Assembly (NCBI GenBank): GCA_026770585.1
Contig: MU646605.1
Location: 351,711 to 365,826, forward strand
Origin: Baffinella frigidus
Lineage: Eukaryota; Cryptophyceae; Cryptomonadales; Baffinellaceae
Direction of reading: 5' to 3'
DNA: 14,116 nt
Below, piece after piece: positions 8,101 to 14,116 of this stretch; the stretch's first letter is position 1, and each line of letters opens with the position of its first letter. The notes beneath the pieces were generated by a model that ran no database searches, was not told the DNA's origin, and saw only the letters and a program-made list of their open reading frames with translations. Both the position numbers and the translations under genes were made by a program.

Positions 8101-11100
8101 CCCGGTCGCACTCGTAGAAGTAGGTGAAGGCTGTGACGTAGCCGTACGAGAGCTTTTCGCTGGGAACGCCCGTCCTGGGGTCCGTGTACACGACATTGCT
8201 GCGCGCTGCGTCGATGGTGTACGCATCCTCTTCGCCAGTCTTGAAGTCAGGAAGCTTCGTGGTGTCGGCAGGGAACTTCGAGACGCTGTCGAGGATCCGG
8301 TGCAGCTCGGCCTCGAGCAGAAAAGCAAGGTTCGGGAACTCGATCAGGAGCTGTTTCGTGAGGGTGTGCTCGCGCAGGTCAGCCACGCTGTTCTTCTTTG
8401 ACTTGTTCAGCTGCCACACGTGAAAGAGAAGGTTGTACCCAGCAATGGAGCCCCCGTCGGCATCGTGCAGAAGCTCACTCGGGAGGTACGGCTGGTCGCC
8501 GTAGAACGCATCGCTGAAAAACACGTCTACTTCGTCGAGGAGAAGGACCCTGCGCCGATTCTCGAGAATTGGTGGTGGAAGCGGAGGGCTTTTGATGAGC
8601 TTCTTGGCATATGCAAGTGCTGCATCACCGAGTTTCGCCGCGGAGCTCTTCAAGGGCATCGCATCGCCCGAGACAGAAAGGCTTTTCAGAACGTTGTCCC
8701 CGCGCAGGAACTGGACGAACTTCTCACGGATGTTCGGCACATGGACCCCGCTCTTCAGTATGCTGCTCGCCAGGCCGTCGAAGTCGGAGTAGCTGACGAA
8801 ATCCTCGACCTCGAAAAAACGGAAGACCTGCTCGAAATCTTGGTAGTCGCGCTCAGAAAGGAACTTGCTGTAGCACACAGCATCGACTGAGAAGCCGAGG
8901 AGAGCGAGAAGCACCGCCGTGAAACCCAGAGCCACCGACTTTCCCTCCCCGGTGTTGATCTGGATCAAGTGGTTCGCCAATGCCCCCTCATCGAGCCCCA
9001 TCAGCCGACAAACCCCGAGGATCTGCGTGTTGAGTGGCTGCAACATCTGCTTCCGCTCTGATCGGTGCGGCTTCCCCAGGCACGACAAGTACGTCCACGC
9101 GCTCGCGACAAGCCCGAACAGCTGCCCAAACTCCTCGCAGTGCTGGCTAAGCTGTCCCGCGTGCGGAGCCAGCTCCGTGGCCAGTACTGCAACCCTCTGC
9201 CGAAGCTCCTCCGTAGGGTAGGTCGTGAGCCCCCCCTGGACGATTTTGTTCAACTCTGTGATGTACACCTCGGTGTACGCCGCGAAGACGGTGGAGAAGT
9301 TGTCGTTGGAGGGACGCGCCGGCCTGCACTCCATCGTCGCCAGCGCCTCAGGGAACGAGACACCAGTCTTGGCGTTGAACTGCTCGATGCCGAACGTCGA
9401 GAACGCCGGAAACATCGCCAGGATGCCGTTCGCCGCAGTCGCCACCGCGTCGCTTTCCTCCGACATCGCCTGGATCGACATGCCCACCTGGAACTGAGCC
9501 GCGTCCTCCATCTGTTTCAGCAGGTCGATCTCCATCGACACCTTGTACTGGTCGGTCACTCCCAGCTCCACGGCAACCATGTACCCCTTGATCAGCGTCT
9601 TCACCACGGTCTCTTCCAGCTCCGTTGTCATCCCATCAGCACGAGCATCCTCCAACCTCTGACGAGCTTGAGACACACACTTCTGGATAGCGCCCTTGGC
9701 CTCGCTTTTCAGCTCCTCCATCACAGCCTTCATTTTGTCAGGGAAATTCTTCTCGAGAAGAGGTGTCAGCCGCACGAATTCTTGCACATACGTGCAGACC
9801 AGGAAATTGGGGTGCTCAACACCACGCTGCACCTCGTCTGTTGCTTGCGTGCGCAGAGATTGGACGTGCAGCTCCGTCTTCTGCTCAATGTTGCTGGTGT
9901 CCAGCGCAACCCAGCCCACAAGCGCCGTCTGCATCACGGACAGCGTCTCGAAATTCAACAGCAGCTGCACGTCTTTCTTGTCGTCGATCAGGTTCTGGAC
10001 CACCGAGTCACTCTGCAGCTCGTTGACGCGCGACTTCACCCTGGACAGCACGTCCACCAGCACGAAACTCCCCTCCCCCTCGAGCTCTTTGATCGATGCC
10101 AGAGCCCCGACCAGCGCCTTGTGATCTCGCAAAAACTGCTTCTCGTCGAGAATGGCATTGATCTGTTTCACCACGTGGTAGCTCCCCAGTTCCTTGAGAA
10201 CGAGGCGCTCGTGCTCTTCCACTGCCTGCCCGCAAGCCTTCCACCGCTTTTGCGCGTCGATGTGATGGCCCTCCAATCCAAGAAGAGCTTTGGATAGAGC
10301 TTCCTTGACCGCCATGTACTCTTCCCCCTGCAAGGCAAGCACGGTCGACATGTCGACCACTTCCCCCAGCTCGAAGGTCCCCTCGAAGGTCCCCTGGTGA
10401 ATCTGCCTCAGCACGTCGTCCTTAAACGTCCCCAGCAAGGTTCTGAGCTTCTCAACGCGTTGTTCCACAAAACGTTCCATCTCCGCCGCCTGCGCCCGCT
10501 TCTTCGCCTTCGCCTGCTTTCGCCCTGCCTCGCGCGCAGTTCCCAGCGCTCGCTCTTGCTGCGCCTCACTCGCAGTCAGCAGCTCCTTGCGAACGAGTCG
10601 CTCTTGCTCTTCCACATGCACCCTGCGAGAATCCCACCGCTTCTGCGCTGCCGTGCGAGGGCCCTTCGCGTTCAGGAGAGCATCTGAAAGATCTTCCAAG
10701 AAAGCTTTCTTGACCTCCATGTACTTCTCCCCCGAGGCGAGCACGGTCAACATGTCGACCCCTTCCCCGCCCAAGAAGCCCCCGCGCGCGGCGGCCGGGG
10801 CTGTGTCCAAGGCCTCAGAGCTCAAGGGCGCAGACTTGAACAACTTGAACGGGTTGAAGGAGCGCACGCTGCTGGCCGAGATGGCGGCGGCCGGGATCGC
10901 CGTCGAGGAAGGGACGGAGGTGCCGGGCCCCAGCTCGAAGGACCCCTCGGAAATCTGCTTCAACACATCGACCTTGCACTTCTCCAGCAGGTCTTTCAGC
11001 TCCACAACGCGTTCTTCCACCGTGAGGTCCACCGAAGCCTCCTCCGCCAGCGCCTGCGCCCGCTGCTCGTCCGCGTGCGCCCGCTCTTGTTCACGCGCAG

Positions 11101-13603
11101 TCGCCTGCGCCCGCTCTAGCTGCGCCTCACGCGCAGTCCGCAGCTCCTCGAGAACGAGGCGCTCTTGCTCTGCCACATCCTTCTTGCGAGCATCACACCG
11201 CGTCTGCACTTGCCTGCGATGCCCCTCCAAGCCACCGAGAGCATTGTAAAGAGCGTGCTTGACCCCCATGTACTCTGGCTGTGAGGCGAGCACCGTCGCC
11301 ATGTTGGCCCCCTCCTCCAGCTCGAAGGACCCCGTGGAAATCTGCTCCAGCACATCGACCTTGAACGGCACAAGCATGCTTTTCAGCGCGTCAACGTGGT
11401 GATCTACCAGGCGGTAGATGGAGTCCTCCACCAGCTGTTCCTGCTCTCGCTGCAGCTGAATCATGAACGGCGCTTGCGGTACGCACGTCAAGTTATTCAG
11501 CTTGGTCCACAGCGCGCGCATATCGCCAAACTCGGCGATCTTGTCCTCGACATTGAGCCCGCAGCCCTCCTCCTTGAGCAGCACACGCAGGTTCTCGCCA
11601 AGCCACCGCTCGAAGACGGCGTGCTGCTCCCTGATCTCCGACGCCGTTTGAGCCGTCTGAAAGAAAAGCTGAAAGAAAAGCTTCAGCATGAGGATGTGGC
11701 AGCCGACAACCTGCCTGTACTCCCCATCGACCTTGACGCGGCACTCCTCCAGGACGGACTGCAAGTGGTCCTGAAAAATCCAACGCGGCTCTTGGATTCC
11801 ATCCTGTGCAGAGCCGCCGCGACGGTCCTGCACAAGGGCGTCCAGATTGTCCAGAAAGTCCTGCATCGTTGTCCTGGAAGGCTCCGGCGCGAAGCGACGC
11901 TCGCCGTCGTCATCCTGCGTGTACTCGAAGAGGAGCCCCGGCTGATCCATGATTTGCTGCTGCACACACACAATAACCTTGGCCGAAAACTCCTGGAGGA
12001 TCTCGCCGAAATTGGCCATGGTCTCGACTTTCACGATCTTCACAAGGTTGTCCAAGAAACTTGCGGCGGAATAGATGCTCCCCACCATCGCTTCGGGCAA
12101 CGCCTGCGCCCCATGCAGCAGAGAGAGACTCTTGCGGATCTCGCCCCGACAGGCCGACGTAAAATCGCTCTTGTTTTCATGCACCACCCGGACCCAACTG
12201 TCCATGACCGTTTGGACAGTGGCAAGGATTCCGTCGAAGCACTGCGTCACCTTCTCATGCTGGATCACCTTGAGCGACTGGCACACGTCGAAGAGCGTTG
12301 CCGCCTCGGAAAAGTTCCCCCCTTGCATGCTGGCGGCAATCTGGCGCGAGGCGAAATCGGTCAAGTTGCTGACGAACTCGCGATCTTCGGCTTTCAGCGG
12401 AGTGCCAAACGCGGCCTGTCCCTCCCTCATCGCCTGCAACTCCATCAAGCGAGACACAAGCTCCTCCCCGCCGACCGTGCCTGGGAAGCGCCCCATGGGA
12501 TCGAAGTCCAAAACGTGCCCTTCAAACCCGGCGATGGAAATCTCGTGCTTTCCAAAAGCCTGCGATACCTTATTCACCAGCGTCGGAAGCGCCCAGGTGC
12601 CGCCGGACTTGGTGACGCAGAAGACAACGCTCGGCAAACACGCCACCAGATTCTCCTTGGTGACAAAGAGCTGCTCCATCACTTTGACCGTTTCGCGCAC
12701 GCCACCCAAACGACCGGCACTGATGGATGCGACGTCCACGACCACAACCACGACCAGCCCTCCCGCCTGCGAGGAAGCGAGGAGCTTGCAGAGATTCACG
12801 GCGTTGGCGATGTTGATCGCCGCGCCCCCGGTGTCCCCGAACCCTGGCGCATCCCACACGACCGCGTCCCTCGAGCCGATGTCAACCGGGCGCAGCACCG
12901 CCGTCATGGATTCGTCCTCGTGGCCGATTTCCGTCACTTCCTCCCGGGGCCCACCCTCGGCGGGCGTTTGGACGCGCAGCGCATTTCGGTCCCAGCCTTT
13001 GCGGTCCGCCTCCTCCTCGCTAAGCTTCACGATCTTGCACCCGGCGAGAGAGTTAACGAGCGTGCTCTTGCCACTGCCCGTCACCCCGATCACCACGACC
13101 TGCCGCTTGTTCGCATCCCCCTCCCCGATCGCCGCGCCCCGCGCAACATACTCGAGGATCTCCTTCGCGTTGCTCAGGATGTCGGCGTCCGGCCCCGCGA
13201 GAGTGTCCCCGCCGCGGATCTCGACGCCCACGGCAGAAGCGAGAGCAGCAGCGAGGTCGGCCGGTTCGCTACGCTGCGTGACGCCCGCCGTGTCGGAGCT
13301 CAACAAGGCAGGCGCCTGATGCTGCGTTGCGACGAGAGCCATCGCAAGCTCAGGATCTTCCATGCTGTCCCCAGGAGGTGGCAGCTGATCGCTCTCGGAG
13401 ACTCCCCCTACAGCCCCTTCCCCCCCCTCCGGCGCAGTTGAGTTATCCAGAGCATGTACTGTGGCCGGGGTGAGGGACGCCACGCCCGCAGCGGCCCGGA
13501 GTGCCGCGTCGAGGGGCGGGAGGGTTGTCACGGGGTGCGCGGCGCCCTGCTTCAGGGTTCAGGCTTCAGGCTTCATGGATCAGGTGTGTGTGTGTGTGCG
13601 CGC

Positions 13604-13672
<69 letters not shown>

Positions 13673-13889
13673 TGTGTGTGTGTTTGTGTGTGTGTGTGTG
13701 AGCGTGCGTGCACCGAAACTCTTAGAGGTTTGTCCATCCGAAGGATGCAGGACAAAGACCAACAGCTCTCCTGCGCCTCAGCTTTTGGTCGTGCTACGTG
13801 ATTAACAAACGCTGCCCCCCCCCCCGCACGACAGAGGGGGGTGCTGATGATGACAACCGTACCTCCTCGGCCAGGAACGGCAAATACAT
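2050..13889 (-). CDS. Spliced giant GTPase / SecA-like ATPase / vWA-domain protein (whole gene, 11 exons)
   Basis: I built this model from the sequence. Minus-strand exons with coding character are joined by AG acceptors and GT donors, and the phase agrees at every junction (intron phases 0,2,2,1,0,2,1,0,0,0). Total 7149 nt, 2382 residues. Domains: GTPase about 150-370 (G1 GVTGSGKST 163-171, G3 DAPGFGDT 241-248); helical region with three copies of a module (730-811, 859-998, 1043-1129); SecA-like ATPase about 1500-2070 (TGEGKS 1541-1546, DEVD 1680-1683, GMTGT 1862-1866, GRGTDF 2000-2005, QILGRTCRQ 2034-2042); vWA domain about 2150-2370 (MIDAS DCTGS 2162-2166). In known proteins SecA motors use ATP to move polypeptides, vWA domains bind ligands through a metal, and such GTPases often self-assemble. 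The role of the fusion is unknown to me. No clear signal peptide or membrane segment was seen, so a cytosolic location is inferred. Two adjacent genes (GTPase-SecA and vWA) is the main alternative, but phase continuity argues against it. Confidence 0.8.
2146..2823 (-). other. Intron 10, carrying foldback fragments
   Basis: Bounded by GTTGCT and CCCCGCAG. It contains a perfect 15-bp inverted repeat (ACCCTCCCTCGCCCG 2706-2720 and complement 2769-2783). Around 2203-2258 it has, in inverted orientation, a segment resembling the interior of the 961/1321 element (TAGGGCCCTA, GGTAGGCCT, GGTGGTCC). No coding character seen. Confidence 0.7.
2824..3345 (-). CDS. Exon 10: body of the vWA domain
   Basis: The 522 nt are 174 codons, joined in phase 0 to exon 9 so that the MIDAS helix runs on into [12 protein letters not shown]. 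Key elements are [19 protein letters not shown] (DRPED 2254-2258) and [11 protein letters not shown] (2282-2288), followed by a [13 protein letters not shown] loop. These are the conserved blocks of vWA domains in the vwkA-like family, including the second and third metal-coordinating loops. I chose the GTTGCT donor at 2823. Reading past it gives an unrelated tail to a stop at 2737. Confidence 0.93.
3346..3696 (-). other. Intron 9, filled by telomere-like repeats
   Basis: Bounded by GTAATG and GCGCCAG. From about 3361 to 3560 the plus strand is degenerate TTTAGGG (TTTGGGG, GTTGAGG and similar), so the transcript carries the CCCTAAA-like strand. The repeats end about 15 bases before the acceptor. 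Confidence 0.8.
3697..3858 (-). CDS. Exon 9: vWA domain, MIDAS motif
   Basis: The acceptor is CTCTCTGCAG and the donor is GTAATG. The 162 nt are exactly 54 codons, starting [17 protein letters not shown] and containing [13 protein letters not shown]. DxTGS is the metal-binding MIDAS signature of vWA domains, and DCTGSM followed by a helix is typical of the vwkA-like eukaryotic group. An overlapping longer open frame here (3566-3910) is in the wrong frame and has no domain character. Confidence 0.92.
3859..4193 (-). other. Intron 8, containing foldback element 3
   Basis: Bounded by GTGGCT and CTCTCTGCAG. Contains most of the inverted repeat at 4050-4197 and the palindrome at 4128-4150. The remainder (3859-4049) is unremarkable. 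Confidence 0.75.
4050..4197. repeat. Foldback element 3
   Basis: GGAGGTGGCTCAAATTGTGG (4050-4069) pairs with 4178-4197 with one mismatch in 20. Inside it, AGCGGGGTCGA (4128-4138) pairs perfectly with 4140-4150 over a one-base loop. The inner core shares GGGGTCGAAT with the palindrome at 693-712. The right arm overlaps the end of exon 8 and its donor. Confidence 0.82.
4194..4225 (-). CDS. Exon 8: 32-nt micro-exon
   Basis: The acceptor CCTGTTGCAG and donor GTGGCT bound a 32-nt segment encoding [10 protein letters not shown]. It exits in phase 0, matching exon 9. The same frame continues upstream into exon 7 apart from one TGA, so exons 7 and 8 may be one exon with a defect or separated by a very short intron. 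The donor lies inside one arm of an inverted repeat. Confidence 0.6.
4274..4359 (-). CDS. Exon 7: charged helical linker
   Basis: After a GGACAG acceptor, 86 nt complete a split arginine codon and encode [15 protein letters not shown] then [13 protein letters not shown], a typical amphipathic or coiled-coil linker. The 3' end is uncertain. No GT donor fits the phase, and the only dinucleotide that restores frame with exon 8 is GC at 4273-4272. If the sequence is not spliced there, the frame stays open to a TGA at 4256-4254. Confidence 0.6.
4360..4721 (-). other. Intron 6
   Basis: Bounded by GTTGCA and GGACAG. A short telomere-like stretch (4693-4720) follows the donor, and a 21-bp tandem repeat lies next to the acceptor. 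The middle shows no coding character in the gene's phase. Confidence 0.65.
4369..4452. repeat. 21-bp tandem repeat, three copies plus a diverged fourth
   Basis: Units AATTAGGGCACTAAGTAAATC (split as AATTAGGGCACT + AAGTAAATC), 4369-4389, 4390-4410 and 4411-4431, with a diverged copy at 4432-4452. The repeat ends within ten bases of the exon 7 acceptor. The multiple of three gives an apparent heptapeptide repeat in a minus-strand open frame that I reject as coding. Confidence 0.9.
4722..4822 (-). CDS. Exon 6: end of second SecA-like lobe
   Basis: A 101-nt open segment between TTCAG and GTTGCA encodes [17 protein letters not shown] through AYLSQC. It joins exon 5 in phase 0 and exon 7 in phase 2. 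Both sides are telomere-like repeat, so this is an island of normal amino-acid composition. I considered an exostosin-like glycosyltransferase fragment because the string is superficially similar, but the phase fit to both neighbours favours this gene. Confidence 0.78.
4823..6447 (-). other. Intron 5: 1.6 kb almost wholly telomere-like repeat
   Basis: Bounded by GTCCAG and ATTCAG. Plus strand is TTTAGGG/TTCAGGG throughout, so the sense strand is CCCTAAA. Pure TTTAGGG runs occur near 5098-5125, 5650-5705, 6010-6070 and 6395-6437. TTCAGGG runs occur near 5165-5225 and 5768-5800. A short non-repeat stretch lies at 4848-4905. Confidence 0.85.
6448..6548 (-). CDS. Exon 5: helicase motif VI (arginine finger)
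   Basis: After a CCCATAG acceptor, 101 nt encode [12 protein letters not shown] and then [17 protein letters not shown]. QxxGRxxRQ followed by PGS is the hallmark motif VI of SecA-type ATPases and includes the arginine finger. The proposed donor is AAG followed by GTCCAG, in phase 0. Telomere-like repeats begin about eight bases after the donor. Confidence 0.94.
6549..6775 (-). other. Intron 4
   Basis: Bounded by GTTCCT and CATCCCATAG. Unique-looking sequence without telomere-like repeats. Confidence 0.8.
6776..6834 (-). CDS. Exon 4: helicase motif GRGTDF
   Basis: The acceptor is GCATAG and the donor is GTTCCT. The 59-nt exon completes the split arginine codon from exon 3 and encodes [19 protein letters not shown]. 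In SecA this is the nucleotide-contacting motif of the second lobe (AGRGTD in bacteria). The final split glycine codon is completed by exon 5, giving NGGAHVI. This phase match across two junctions is strong support for the model. Confidence 0.93.
6835..7170 (-). other. Intron 3
   Basis: Bounded by GTGTGT and GCATAG. No repeat or coding feature seen. Confidence 0.8.
7171..7272 (-). CDS. Exon 3: start of second SecA-like lobe
   Basis: A pyrimidine-rich CCCCCTGTCAG acceptor precedes 102 nt encoding [12 protein letters not shown] through YIITLMT, ending in ACACG before GTGTGT. Entry and exit are both phase 2. It leads into the conserved TR-x-x-GRGTD segment of SecA-like helicases, completed by exon 4. 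The other two frames of this segment contain stops. Confidence 0.85.
7273..7685 (-). other. Intron 2
   Basis: Bounded by GTTTCC and CCCCCTGTCAG. Contains a 16-bp palindrome CTTCAGATTTCTGAAG at 7655-7670. The exon 2 frame stays open for about 150 nt into it, but the encoded residues are atypical. Confidence 0.75.
7686..13546 (-). CDS. Exon 2: GTPase, helical repeat region and first SecA-like lobe
   Basis: This uninterrupted 5861-nt frame holds residues 10 to about 1962. An Ala/Pro/Ser-rich leader precedes the GTPase (G1 163-171, G3 241-248, TKSG 321-324 where other GTPases carry N/TKxD). A long alpha-helical region follows, with charged coiled-coil stretches and a triplicated module at 730-1129. 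Then comes a SecA-type DEAD lobe with Walker A TGEGKS, Walker B DEVD and GMTGT. The DEVD context and the SYSEIPGFY stretch before GMTGT match the SecA pattern. I end the exon at 7686 (CCAG then GTTTCC): reading on gives a low-quality tail with a stop near 7535, while splicing restores the helicase. Codons are strongly G/C-ending, which leaves long antisense open frames on the plus strand. Confidence 0.93.
10187..10447 (-). repeat. Protein module, copy 3 of 3 (residues 1043-1129)
   Basis: It begins [16 protein letters not shown], then [44 protein letters not shown], and ends [14 protein letters not shown] is duplicated in tandem, visible in DNA as two adjacent TCGAAGGTCCCC units near 10373-10393. 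DNA similarity to the other copies is plain around the GSFEL and ERLV segments. Confidence 0.88.
10580..10999 (-). repeat. Protein module, copy 2 of 3 (residues 859-998), with insertion
   Basis: It begins [16 protein letters not shown], has GSFELGPG, then after an insertion [20 protein letters not shown], and ends [10 protein letters not shown]. Roughly 50 residues rich in Ala, Ser and Pro (about 10769-10930) separate FEL from the VDM block, where copies 1 and 3 have only a few residues. Confidence 0.88.
11141..11386 (-). repeat. Protein module, copy 1 of 3 (residues 730-811)
   Basis: It begins [16 protein letters not shown], continues [17 protein letters not shown], then GLEGH, and ends [10 protein letters not shown]. 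The order LK..L...K.DVL.QI, F-E-L, M.TVLA, YM.VK.A and E.ERLV..EL recurs in copies 2 and 3. A charged coiled-coil stretch rich in Arg, Glu and Ala separates it from copy 2. Confidence 0.88.
12452..13114 (-). other. GTPase domain within the giant protein
   Basis: Approximate limits of the P-loop GTPase, residues 154-374. G1 is GVTGSGKST and G3 is DAPGFGDT, a form common in AIG1/GIMAP, septin and dynamin-like GTPases. A run of valines (VVVVVVD) forms the strand before the fourth motif, where TKSG stands in place of the guanine-specifying N/TKxD. Guanine specificity is therefore not certain. Confidence 0.85.
13547..13862 (-). other. Intron 1, with CA microsatellite
   Basis: Bounded by GTACGG and CTGAAGCAG. 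13583-13711 is a TG/TGCG repeat on the plus strand, CA-rich in the sense strand. Telomere-like CCTGAA/CCCTGAA units abut the acceptor (13551-13575). A poly-C run lies at 13814-13825. Validity depends on exon 1. Confidence 0.5.
13583..13711. repeat. TG/CA microsatellite
   Basis: Nearly uninterrupted GT dinucleotides with GC and TGCG interruptions. Open frames through it are low-complexity artefacts. Confidence 0.95.
13863..13889 (-). CDS. Exon 1: proposed start exon (9 codons)
   Basis: ATG at 13889-13887 encodes MYLPFLAEE and is followed by a GTACGG donor. An in-frame TAG lies seven codons upstream, so this is the first possible ATG in its frame. The exon ends in phase 0 and exon 2 opens in phase 0 after a GCAG acceptor at 13547. 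If this exon is wrong, the first internal ATG in exon 2 is at 13363 (residue 71 here), still well before the GTPase motifs. The codon at 13531 that opens the long frame is GTG, an unlikely eukaryotic start, which is why I looked for an upstream exon. Confidence 0.5.
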
Positions 13890-13949
13890 TACATCTCCCT
13901 TCCGAGTCTAGGATGCTCACTGGAGGCCAAGAGAGCGAGAGAGCGAGCC

Positions 13950-14116
<167 letters not shown>

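Noticed and set aside
11396-13441. 681-codon plus-strand open frame, with others at 9065-10297 and 12075-13319
   Set aside because: They are antisense to the large exon. Strong G/C at third codon positions removes stops on the opposite strand, and their products are Arg/His/Leu-rich with no domain.

Overview
This is eukaryotic nuclear DNA, probably from a protist or alga. The evidence is GT-AG spliceosomal introns, many telomere-like CCCTAAA/TTTAGGG arrays, long CA and TA microsatellites and GC-rich exons. The TTTAGGG repeat type is used by plants, green algae and several other algal and alveolate groups; the sequence does not fix the lineage. Eight of the ten splice acceptors are followed by G.

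Reading the strands by eye, I find one large multi-exon gene on the minus strand, running from an ATG at 13889 down to a TAG at 2050. Eleven proposed exons (13863-13889, 7686-13546, 7171-7272, 6776-6834, 6448-6548, 4722-4822, 4274-4359, 4194-4225, 3697-3858, 2824-3345, 2050-2145) keep one reading frame across all ten junctions and give about 2382 residues. The predicted protein is, in order, a P-loop GTPase of the dynamin/AIG1/septin-like sort, a long helical region with a triplicated module, a SecA-like two-lobed DEAD helicase/ATPase, a short charged linker, and a C-terminal von Willebrand A (vWA) domain with an intact MIDAS motif. The N-terminal three quarters lie in one 5.9 kb exon. The second helicase lobe and the vWA domain are cut into many small exons. 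The weakest points are the tiny first exon and the exon 7/8 junction, which needs a GC-AG intron or else contains an in-frame TGA.

Layout from the left: 1-229 is degenerate CCCTAAA telomere-like repeat. It abuts a short plus-strand coding-like segment (232-343) that may be the last exon of another gene. 344-602 is microsatellite and G-rich DNA. 603-2049 is a cluster of palindromic (foldback) elements, including two copies of one ~120 bp element. 2050-13889 is the large gene. 13890-14116 is its 5' flank, mostly TA microsatellite running off the window.

The most unusual feature is that several introns of this gene consist largely of telomere-like repeats, always with the C-rich CCCTAAA strand as the sense strand and often reaching to within a few bases of the splice sites. 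Other introns carry foldback elements, a 21-bp tandem repeat or a CA microsatellite.
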